Shown in pieces: positions 33,623 to 44,248 of a stretch of 64,000 bases of DNA (positions are counted from its first letter, which is position 1; each line of letters begins with the position of its first letter). This stretch comes from Guyanagaster necrorhizus (Eukaryota; Basidiomycota; Agaricomycetes; Agaricales; Physalacriaceae). Position numbers and translations under genes: made by a program. Under the pieces are notes generated by a model, which ran no database searches, was not told the DNA's origin, and worked only from the letters and a program-made list of their open reading frames with translations. The stretch spans positions 62,001-126,000 of the forward strand of contig NW_025064943.1 in the NCBI RefSeq assembly GCF_019112545.1, read 5' to 3'.

Positions 33623-36538
33623 GTCCTGCTGGCAAGGGAATTAGGAAACATTCATGGCTGAGAAGATGTTCAACGTATGCATACCGATTGGAAGAGGAAG
33701 TAAAGGACAAATTTTCTGATAATTCAGACTTCAAGTTGATGTTGGCGTACTGTAAGAGTACAAAAGACTCAAAGAAATGCCGTACGAGATGGTGACCGTT
33801 GGGGGGAAAAAGGACCTGCCGAAAGCGGCAATTCCGATGTCAGCGCGACAACGTGATGCGGTCGGTTTGTACATTGTCCCGCCGGCAATGATCTTCCAGA
33901 CATGGTTCTTATATCAGATATTGGTCCTAACAGTCGAGGGGACCTATAAAACACCAATTCCAGACCAGCTATGGCTACCCGAAGCCATGACTCTGCGGCT
34001 ACAAGAAAATAGTGACTACAGACTAATAGACTCCGTATTGAAAACACTACCACTAAGCTAGAAATATCATTCAGAGGCTTGGTATCCCGTGATAGCACTA
34101 GTAGCTTCTCCCCTACATACCACCAAATATCGACCGGCAGATTGGTTAATGCAGTCTCAGTCTTTCTGAGATCCCGATCCCTGAAGGCCTGAAGCTCCGT
34201 GGAATAAAAATAACAAAAACTCAGGTCCAATGAAGATGGTAGACGGAGGATAAGTCCATGATAATAAAGAATCGAAGATTTTTAGATTTTTAACAGAGAG
34301 ATGAGTCTGATCATTGACGCTGTGTTCTGTGAGAGCCAGTATTCTTTGGAGAAGTTCTGTCGCTGTCTAAATCGTAATTTTTTGATATATCGGTAATCTT
34401 CCACTTTCACAAAGTCTCCTCGCTCAAATTACGAATATCAGAAGGAGCTTGTTGCTATATTGGGTTCCGGGGGTTGGCATTATGGGGTGCAGTGATGTTT
34501 TAGGAATTGTCCGGGAGGACGGGGACGCGTCACATATTATCTCCCGAGTACGTAGTTTGAATTTATTAGGTCAATATGAAGAGACAGCAAACCGGCTATC
34601 GCAGAGTGGTTATAGCAAAAAAAGAGAGACCAGATGCTCGGTTAACCGGTGCGACTAAGCCGGTGTCCAAATTTGAATGCTAAATTTCGAACCATGACCA
34701 ATTGCTCTCCTCAATTAAAGATTGCTTCTGGGTGTTCCCCCTTAATCGTATGGGTTGATATACGAACGTTCCCAAATTTTATTAGGCAGACTCCCATTCG
34801 AGCTTTCCGATCACAAGACGCGTACCAAGCCGAGAGCAGATGGGTTGAAGATTTTCTATTGGACTATGCCAGGAGATAACATCGGTGCGGTGGCCATAAA
34901 ATGTTTTATTTTCCCTCGTTCCAAGAACCGTACAAGACCCGTAGAGATCATCGCAGATCTACCTTCCATCTTCCTCTTCAAATGCGGCTACCGCTTGAAG
35001 ATCGTCCACGCTCATGTTTCCCCTTATCTAGTTCGAAGTCCTAGCTGGATAATTCAGTTGGCGATCCATGGATGGCGAATACAGTGGCATGTGTCTGTGT
35101 CTGTGGCCAACGTCATGATTGATCTCGAAGCGCCGTCTTCCAGGCCGGGAGCATTTATCGTCGTCAGGACAGACCAGTCGCTCAAGATTGGTTCTATACA
35201 GATGCCAAAACTCCCAAGCCCCAATCCCCTGTCTTTTTGTGGGACCTATGACGGTCTGCCCTCCAAGATTGTGCGTACTATACCCGATCCTTAACCCCCC
35301 GAACATCTGGCATTGCGGTCCGTTTGCATTTTCGGATAAATAACTAGCAGCAATCGCATCTCGAGTCTTGGGCTATACAGGAGTGCCATAAGTCTTGTCC
35401 ATAAACGAACGACGCTATAGGGAAATGATGTCAATGAGAGCTCCAGACGCGTCTTGAAGGACCAGGATTGCAGGAACATACTGATGCTTGAACACCGTAC
35501 CTTTGACCTATCTCGCATCCTCGTTGGTCCTGTTGATCCTACAAAGATTGCATCCGTTCTCCACTGGGAGATGGCAGGAGTCGTGCCACCTTCGGTTATC
35601 AATCCGGCTTTGGAGATGCTGAACGGGATAGGGCGCCCGGAGAGGACGCGCTTGATCGATAAATTTGTCAACAGAGCTAAATAGAGTATCCTGGAGGGTT
35701 ATTGGCGAAAGAGGTCAATATTCGACAAGCTTCTTGTCCCGAAAATTAGCCACATCTATCGAGATCATGGAAGCTTGATATTCAATGCAAAGACAGAGTT
35801 GCAGAAATTGGTGAGTTGATCCCGCTTTAGGCATCTCATCAATTGACATTGTATTTCAGTAACAGGAGGAGCCAAGGGAAATAATACTGTCGAACATTTG
35901 GATCCCGTTATTGATTGTTTCCCAGGATAAGTGATTGGCTAATGCTTCGAATCCTTCATTCTCTGTCTTCTCTGCGTAACCTATCCTGATTTTTGCGAGA
36001 AAACGCAGAATTTATGTTCGATTGGCACAGCACGACTTGATTAGCTGCTGGTCCAGTGCTGGGTAAACGACAGAGATCCATTTGACTCGAATCGAGGCCC
36101 GGGAAATTCGTGATACAACATGGCGAGCATTGAGAACGGAACGCAGAAATATTTTTAAGGCGATAGCGAAGCTTTCAATCTACATTGATTCCAAGAACAA
36201 TACAATAGTTCAAATGTCCAGCTAGAGAAAAGCTAAAGAAAAGCAGCTGGAACTTGAAGCGCTTTGAGGTGCCATGTGATGATCGCATCAAGGGGAAATT
36301 TGGAAATTCGGGTCTTTTACATGTACTTTCACGTCGACACCGGCTGGAGGGACACTACTACGGCAGCTGTGTATTTTTTCTATATCGGAATTCGCTCTTA
36401 TTTTCGGTAAACATGAGCGGCCCGCTGCTGCCTAGGATAACACGAGAGTCGCCTCAAAAAGGCAGAAAAAGAAGCTCTTTGAAATCTCTGGGTCGTAAAT
36501 CTATCAGCTGACCATGTTCTTCTCGCTTTTGTGCACCC
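33623..36538. other. Gene-poor stretch with weak relics
   Basis: On the minus strand near 33950-34230 there is an F-box-like start (TNLPVDIWWYVGEKLLVL) without an ATG and without LRR continuation. On the plus strand 34755-35294 is an open frame of 179 codons with no recognised domain. A phosphotransferase-like fragment is listed at 35454. Nothing else is supported. Confidence 0.35.
35454..35684 (+). pseudogene. Possible aminoglycoside-phosphotransferase-like (APH) fragment
   Basis: The plus-strand frame contains FDLSRILVGPVDPTKIASVL followed by HWEMAGVVPP. This resembles the APH-family segment in which a catalytic-loop D-x-x-x-x-N is followed by a D-P-T-K-I strand and a D-W motif. Here Asn is replaced by Arg and the D-W by H-W, and no N-lobe is found upstream. 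It may be the end of a decayed APH gene, a family abundant in Agaricomycetes. Weak call. Confidence 0.25.
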
Positions 36539-39500
36539 ATGAAGCTGCTACTATACAGCTGGCTCGTATCTGTGGTGACTGCTACTGACCCCCTCCAATA
36601 CCTGAATCTGTTCATCGGTACCGTCAATGGGGGGCATACTTTTCCTGGTTCATTTTCAATTGATTGACTGTCTGCCTATCTGGAGAACTGATCAGACATG
36701 TGATAGGTGCAACGGTTCCCCATGGTATGGTAAAAGTAGGGATGGACACTGATTCTCCTGGAAACGTGAGCTGCTGCTTTATATCGGGTAATCAGACCAG
36801 AACTCATTTCGACACAAAGCATGCAGGGTACGACGGTGAAGGCATATATAATGTGACAGGTTTTTCTCAGCTACATCAGTCTGGGACCGGAGGGGTGGGC
36901 GATTTCGATTTCTCGTTACTGACTGGTCACTGAAATTCGTGTACAGCAAGTCCCTTTATCGAACTTCAAGCTTTTTCCCATTCACAACTGTTCGGCCTTT
37001 GAGCAATGCCTTACGACTATCGATTCGAGGAAAACACTGCGTCATATACGACCTGATGGTTCGGAATACTTTTGGGTTATTCATATTTTCTGACGACAGT
37101 TCAATATTAGGTTCAGTCGATGATTATGCCTCGCCAGGCTATTTTTCTACTAACCTCTCTAACTCAATCAGAGTAGAGCTTACATCGACGCGGCGTACGG
37201 CGTTACATCGATATACCTTCCCCGAAGAATCTACGACACCTAGGATCTTACTGGATGTTACGAACGACGGGCAGGTCAGTACCAATGACATAACAATGCT
37301 CATCGACCCCGAGACAGGTCGCATGACAGGTCAGATTCTGTTCCTAGCCTTCATCCTTTTAGATTCCTTTCACACTTCTATAGCTAGTGGAAGCTTCGCC
37401 GACTCGTTTGGAATAGCTCGCTACAATGCTTATGCATGTGTCGACTTCAAAGGAGAATTCAGCGGGCCCGTAGAATACGGTCCATACAAGATCAACTATC
37501 CCGATCTCTGGGGAACAGATATCCAACAGCACTATTACAGTGAGTGCCAGCGTCTCCTTTGATTTGTTTATCGAGCAACTTCTTTTGTAGCATGGGGGTA
37601 CGAGCACGGTGGTTTAGTCGGGTTTCCCAACTCGGGATCTGGGCCCACTACCATTCTAGCACGCATTGGTATCTCGTTGCTCACTGTGGAGCAGGCGTGT
37701 GAAAATGCGGAACAAGAAATTGCGGATTGGGATTTTGAGAGGGTCCTTCAGGACAGCGAAGAGCAATGGCTAAACATTCTGGGCCGAATACAGGTCGATA
37801 CTGAAGGCGTGGATGATAATACAACGACATTACTGTACTCGTCTGTACGTGTTCCTCTTATTTCCCATCCTCTATGGTCTTCCTGACAAGGGATAAAATA
37901 GCTTTACCGGACTCATATCGCTCCGGCGGATCGTGAGCTGCATATTCCATCCACCATCCTAACAACCACTCACCGATTTATTTTAGTGACGGGTGAGAAT
38001 CCTGGATGGTCATCCAGTGAGCCGTATTATGACTCGTTTTATTGTAATGTCAGAGTTTCCTTGTTTGCGACATGACTTTTGCTCTGACATTGCTTTTGCA
38101 GTGGGACACCTATCGAACCCTCTTTCCGCTCATGTCGCTACATGATCCCGAAAGGTTTTCCCTTATAGTTAGAGGGATGATCGATATTCAAAAGAACGAG
38201 GGCTGGCTTCCTGAGTGCCGTGAAATGGGAACAAAGCAGTACGTTCTTTACTGTGCATTTCCTTTCTGCGTTCACATAAAGAGGAACAAAGATTCGTCCA
38301 AGGCGGCAGTCGTATGTTCATAAAATATCTTCATCGTGCCGAAAGGTTTCTCATATCTTATAGATGGTGACCCCATCCTAGCAGAATTCTTCATCAAGTC
38401 AGTTAATCTTTCCATTTTCCAAGCCTACGACTGACCTAACCTATAACAAGATATCAGAACCACACCTCATCCTTGGGTGTTTCTGACCAAGATCTGTATA
38501 ACGCCCTTCTCGCTGACGCAGAAAATACCCCTCCAAATTGGAACATTCAGGGCCGACAAGCCGACGTGTGGAAGGAGTTCGGTGTCTATGTCCCAATGTG
38601 TCGGTCTGGCTTACTGGCTGATTTTTTGCTAAGGTTACGTTCCTTCAAACACTATGTATCGTGGTGGCGCGAACACAAAACAGGTTTCGCGATCTATAGA
38701 GGTGAGTCTCTTTCACAGTTCCCCCCAGCCCTTCTGCGCCGACAAGGAAGATATTAGTACGCTTTCGACGATTTCTCTATCTCGCAGGTAGCGAAGGATT
38801 TGGACAAGACCGAAGATGCTATAAAGGTCTGACTTCATGTACTTCCTTTCACGAGCATACAGCTAAGTCCTCATGCCTAGTATACTTCCCGAGCAGGAAA
38901 TTTCATGAACTCTTGGAATGGGAATATCAATGTCCCAGATATAGAAGAGGATATTTCCGGATTCTTCCAGGTATGTCCCCATCAAATTGCTTATCATGAT
39001 GGTTGCTGATGGATGAACAGCCCCGCTTCGCAAATGGAACGTGGAACTACACTGATCCCCGGCACTGTAGCATTCACGATCCAACAGGATCGACATGCTT
39101 TCTGAATGCCATCCGCCGGGATGGATTCTATGAATCGTCTCCTATCGTATATTCTCAGGTACGCCTTGAGCCCTTAACGCGATTATCATTCTCATTTCTG
39201 CAGTATGTCCCACATGACACGGCCACGCTCATAGAGCTGCAAGGAGGCGTCGATAAGTTCATCGGACGACTTGACTGGATATTTGATAACGTAGGTACAT
39301 TTCATATTATTTAATCGGACCTTTCATTGTTAGATAGGGTTACTTTGATTCGACAGACGAGCCGTCACAGCAGATACCTTTTATGTATCACTATGCTGAC
39401 AAGCCTGGATACAGTGCGCGCCGCGTAAGAGAGACGATTCATAAATATTTCAACACGTCTTTGAATGGTTTACCCGGTAACGATGGTATGCCCATATTTC

Positions 39501-39971
39501 CTTATCACTTCATGAAGCTGAGGTCTGATAGATTCTGGTGCGTTCATTTGGCCGAACAGCCGTCGCTGTTGCCATTAACACATTTTTAAAGGAGCAATGG
39601 GCAGCTACGTCTTCTTCTACCTCGCCGGGATGTATCCGTTGCCGGCTACAAAACAATATCTTCTTTCTTCTCCGTATTTCCCCACGATATCCTTCTTTAA
39701 CCCCCTGTTAAATTCCACTACCAAGATTGTGAGCAAAGGCTTTGGTAGCGGCATGTATGTCAAGGTATCTTTGAAATTACCTTTACTCAGAGCTTTGCTA
39801 ATCTCGATGTAGAGCGTAACTGTCAACCAAATTCCATATAAATCAACCTGCTTTCTGGATTGGGATGTGTTCACGACGTCGTCAACGGTGGTTTTGGAGC
39901 TCACAGACGACGTAGAGGTCAATTGCGGAGGGAGTTTACCGCCATCTTTATCTTCAGGAGGATATGACTGA
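36539..39971 (+). CDS. Secreted GH92 alpha-mannosidase
   Basis: Exons: 36539-36647, 36707-36765, 36820-36894, 36947-37058, 37111-37329, 37384-37539, 37591-37844, 37902-37932, 37987-38048, 38102-38238, 38292-38311, 38364-38397, 38451-38581, 38634-38701, 38758-38826, 38881-38970, 39021-39158, 39204-39290, 39338-39485, 39532-39537, 39592-39764, 39813-39971. They give 778 residues with every phase closing. GH92 enzymes are calcium-dependent exo-alpha-mannosidases. A signal peptide (MKLLLYSWLVSVVTA) is followed by the family's landmarks: FIGTVNGGHTFPGATVPHGM, GFSQLHQSGTGG, YYDSFYCNWDTYRTLFPLMS, MIDIQKNEGWLPECR, ANTKQVSRSIEYAFDDFSI and GLPGNDDSGAMGSYVFFYLAG, whose Asp pair matches the family's catalytic-base position. 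All introns are 45-59 bp. The 20-nt exon 11 and 6-nt exon 20 are needed to keep the motifs. Its stop is 62 bases from the stop of the convergent GH3 gene. Confidence 0.93.
39532..39537 (+). other. 6-nt microexon of the GH92 gene
   Basis: The bases ATTCTG lie between an intron of 46 bp (39486-39531, GTATGC ... GATAG) and one of 54 bp (39538-39591, GTGCGT ... TAAAG). Including them gives GNDDSGAMGS, the family motif. Skipping them gives GNDGAMGS from a single 106-bp intron, twice the length of any other intron in the gene and one catalytic-site Asp short. Confidence 0.8.
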
Positions 39972-40033
39972 CTAACTATTGTTACATACTGATGTATACG
40001 TCCGACGGGGCAAATATTATGTCTACCTTCAAG

Positions 40034-43000
40034 TTATCCCAGGCAAAGCATCGTTACATTGGTCATCGTATTTGCGTCCGGACCCCCATGTTCAAGCAAC
40101 GCAAAAACATACTCTCCTCTCTCCAGCTCCCATTCGTATCTCCTATTAACAATTCTCAAATACCTGTCCACTTCGAGCTCCATCGTCGCCACCTTTGTCT
40201 GCCCTGCATCAAGATAAACTCTGTCAAAGGCGACGAGCTGCTTCCGCGGGCGCACGATGGTGGAGACTCGGACTAAGAGATAGACCTACAGAGGCATGTA
40301 AGCAAGGGGAGCATCAATGGAATGTCCTTCATACCTGAGCGACATATGAACCAGCAATATTCCCTTCGTTGGTCACCTCCACGCGGAAAGTGATTGTTTC
40401 ACCAGGGGCGAACGTCCTCACTCCGCCGGTAGAAGTGGAATTGAAATTCTGTACAGAGAACGTCGTATACGACAGGCCATAGCCGAATGAGTACTGTAAG
40501 CACATTTATCAGTATATCAACCAGATGGAACCAAATATACCGTAGGAAAAGAATACAGATCGGTGTAATTAATCGCGTGATCCGTAAATTTGTAGCTAAA
40601 TTCCCAAGTCAGCAAAAGAGGCGACCAAAGGACAAAATCCATCCTCACTTGTAGTAAACGGGAAGCTGCGCTACATCATACGGCACGCTCAACGGTACTC
40701 TGCCCCCAGGATTGAATTCCCCAAATAAAACATCCGCGATAGCTTGTCCGCCCGATTGACCTGGGAAGAACTAAACTCATCAGTCGGGATCGAAGACGAT
40801 ATCACCAACACCAACAGCATTGATGGCAGCGGCAGACTTGCTATAATATTCTGGAATCGCAAACGGCCGACCGCCCTCTAGCAGCAGCACTACAGGCTTC
40901 CCCAAAGCGAAGATTGCGTCAGCTAGTTTGGCTTTCAAGAGATCAGACCGACGTATACGGAAGCTTATTAGACCCACTTTGATTCACAGACAATTCCAAG
41001 GTAGCCCTATCTCCATTTTCTCCATCGCTACTCCAGCTTGCACCAACGGCTAATACCACCAGGTCTGCTTCACATGCGATGTCCACAGCCTTTCCTACTG
41101 CATCTTCCCGATCCACTAAATTCCAAAACAGGTCCACTTGTGCGTTGATCGAATTAACATTCTCTACCTTTTGCCACAGATTCCACGCTTGGAACTCTAC
41201 CCTCAGTTTATGTCTCGCACCGGCTTTCCAGGTGAACGGAGCGCCCCCAGGTGGCGTACTCGTCGCATTCACTTGGACATAGCTCAGTGACTGGATATCG
41301 CCCATGACAGTCCCAGTGTCTGAGAACTCGGACTGAGCGACGAGGACATCGTCAACATATACCCGCCCCGTATTGTTTGCATAGACTGCGACTCCGATGT
41401 ATCCCTCCACGTCACTCCCATCCACCGGTACCTCGAGCTCACCTTCCCAAACCGCGCTAAAATTATTTGAAGGCAGGCCAAGGGGAGGGTAGAGTCCCCA
41501 GTCCCGATTTGGCTGCTCCTGTACTTGGAAGACTGCGTGGGTGAAATTGGTATCAGAGTAGTATGTAGCGAGTAGTCCACCGGAAGTGCCGTTAACGGAA
41601 AGATGGTATCCTGGTATGGCATGTTGGGCAGTGTACATCCAGGTATCAGCGCCCCAGCTCGACACGAGACTGACGTTGGCGGAGAGGTACCCCGTCATCG
41701 CCTGTCTGATGGTGCTCGAATTGGCGACAGGGTACTCACCCCAGGAGCCTGAGTAGTCGCCATAGTTGAGAATGTCGGAAAAGGGTCCGATGAGTGCGAT
41801 CTTAGAAATTCCTTGCTCCGCAGGTTTGATGGGGAGCGTCGCGTTTTTGTTCTCGAGAAGGACAATAGATCGGCGGGCAGCGTCAAGAGTGAGAGAAACA
41901 TGGTCGGCTGTTAGAGTCCTGTAATCGAGGCCTTTGGGGATGTAGGGATCATTGAAGAGTCCGAGATCATATTTGACACTGAGTATCCTTCGAGCATGTG
42001 ACCGCAAAGTGGATTCAGCCACAGTTCCGTTCTTTATGAGATCAATAGTGCACTGTTTCTCTTAAGTATGTGAATAAGGTTCTGTGGGGGTAACTCACAT
42101 TTAGGTACGTTGGAAGATCGTAATCATAGAACTGCAGATTTCCGCCAGCGTTGAACCATTGTTGTATGGTATCCGCGGGTGAATTTGACACAGTATGTCG
42201 TATATTCAGCATTATCATTCCTTTGGTCAGTGGTCAGCTAATCCAACATTTATATACTTTGGATGTGGTACCTGTATCATCAGCCATGATAAAACCTACG
42301 CCGCACGCATCAGATTTAGAATAAAAAACACTATATAATCAGCGTACCATCGAAACCCCACTCCTCCAATGCATCATATAGTAATGGATGTACATGGGAA
42401 GGAATCTCATCCAATTCGTGGTATGCCCTATAGTGTGATTAAATCAGGAGTATCGCGCTAAATTTGATATATATGAACACTTACATCATGACACCTCTCG
42501 CTCCTCCAAGATCGAAAATAGCCTTAAACGGCACAAGCATCTCCATCATGACCTGACGCATTCCATGGCCCATGAAAGAGGCAGCATTTATTCCGCCATG
42601 CGGACTTCCGTGTGCGGCAAAGTGCTGTATATATGCGATGAGCTAATCGCCCGCAGGACAGAAAATGTACTATACCTTCATAACGGGAACTACAGCATCA
42701 GGATCGCTCCATGATCCGTTCTTTGACAATCCAGAAGCGAACGCAACCCCCATGTGAGACGTAAGGACAAAGTCTTCTCCCCAATCCTCTGCGAAATTTT
42801 CATTAGCCCATGATATCGAGAAAACAAAAACTACCCTGGACTCGTCCCCATCTCGGTTCTTTCCCCAAATCAAGCACAGGTGCTAGACATGCATGAATAC
42901 CTATAGCTCTCGCTTCTTCACCAATGGCCCTCCCGACCCGGTACACCATTTGTCGATCGAAGCTAGTGCCCATTCCGATGGCCTGAGGAAACATCGACTG

Positions 43001-43421
43001 CTTGAATGATCCTACACCATGCACACATTCGCCTAGTTGCATAAACGGGATCCCAAGACGGCTCTTGTGGCGGTTAAGCTTCTGGAGTGTATTATAATAT
43101 TCTGGATCTGTGGGATACCAGTCGTGGATGACGCCAATACCGGCCGTTGGTGCAGATTGCATAGCAAAGTCTGTAGAATTCTTAGCCACACGGAAATTAA
43201 ATTAAGTGCATAAATTATGTACCATATAGCTCATTTTTTGACATAGGCCCAACAACATTATCGGCAAACATGAGATGGAGCTGCATGACGAGTTCAGGAA
43301 TCGCCATTTCGTTGACAAGGGAGTCGAGGAACGCGTCCTTTTCTTGATTCGAAGATGCCTGAACGATGAATACCATCGCAAAAAGACTTGTAATCCACTT
43401 GGAGATCATGTTCTTGAACAT
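40034..43421 (-). CDS. Secreted GH3 beta-glycosidase with inserted PA14 domain
   Basis: Thirteen exons: 43223-43421, 42835-43170, 42676-42788, 42485-42624, 42348-42427, 42272-42295, 42099-42220, 40978-42052, 40806-40931, 40649-40760, 40541-40595, 40335-40493, 40034-40285. They give 930 residues with all phases closing; introns are 45-57 bp. A signal peptide ([19 protein letters not shown]) precedes the GH3 N-terminal barrel ([49 protein letters not shown]). The nucleophile region is FIMADDTG. The second domain includes a PA14 insert ([13 protein letters not shown] ... [10 protein letters not shown]), [12 protein letters not shown] and [21 protein letters not shown] fibronectin-III-like tail ends at VTMLCLG. 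It likely removes terminal beta-linked sugars outside the cell; substrate is not determinable. The start is the first ATG; M5 is an alternative. Confidence 0.93.
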
Positions 43422-44248
43422 TTGCAGGGCCGGTTGTACAAACTTTCTAAGCCCTTATAGGGGTGAAAAGAAGGGTTGAGAATAAAGACAACGTCCACTT
43501 ACACCACCCCTGGACAACCGAGACAGTCGAAAATGTGCCCCACAGATCATGGGTGACGGATTCGTAGTCCCACGGTCCTTCAAGTTCTTCTGCCGCGGGC
43601 CGCATTAAGTGCCAGGTGCACGAGTGAAGACCTCGTACGTATCGTTCAAGAGTATCGTATAATATACACGATATAAATTTCTTCTATGTTGATTCCTGAA
43701 GGTGAGAGAAAGATAATGAACGCTGAACAGTCGAAGCCAAGTCTTGGCTCGTGGTAGCTGGTGGTGGTGTGGTGGCGCGGGCCGAGTCTCCGAAGGTGAT
43801 TTCCATTTCGGGCCTGGAACACAACTTGAATGTGAACCATCACATGCGTCCCTTCTGTTGAAGCCGTCTTCCCTATGACTTCTCGGAGCGAAGTATTCAG
43901 GAACGCCTGCGGTTCTCTTCCAAATATACATACGACGTTCATCAGTCGGTAAGGACAAATGTTCTACAACATTCAATTCCTCAAATTTTTCTCATGGTTA
44001 ATCTAAAGTGAATCGGGTCCACGATCCGGTTTATACTATGATGATTTGATTCGGAAGTCATCCGTGTATTAAAGTATGCATTCAGGTCGGTCCAGGTGCC
44101 GTTCTCCATATAAATCCTTAATCAGCGTTCGTGATTCCCATAGAAGTACACTATTCTCTTATCTCTGAACGGTCCGATTTTCGCCCTATCTATCAAATCA
44201 ACAGATATAATTCTTCGCGGACCTTGTTCGGAGAGGTCTAGTTCTTTC
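43422..44248. promoter_or_regulatory. Divergent intergenic region between GH3 and the MFS permease
   Basis: The 827 bp between the two start codons must hold both promoters. A TATAAAT lies at 44109-44115, about 134 bases before the permease ATG. On the GH3 side AT-rich TATA-like sequence lies near 43655-43675 (minus). One GTGGGG, matching the CreA/Mig1 core pattern, is near 43537 on the minus strand; a single site is weak evidence for carbon repression. Confidence 0.35.

Noticed and set aside
34755..35306. Overlapping plus and minus frames of 179 and 92 codons
   Set aside because: Neither shows a domain, a signal or splice partners. Mentioned only as unassigned.
36254..36511. Plus-strand frame of 85 codons just before GH92
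   Set aside because: No domain, not joinable to the GH92 signal-peptide exon, which has its own ATG.
43605..43976. Minus-strand frames upstream of GH3
   Set aside because: No domain and no exon junction to GH3; they lie in the shared promoter region.
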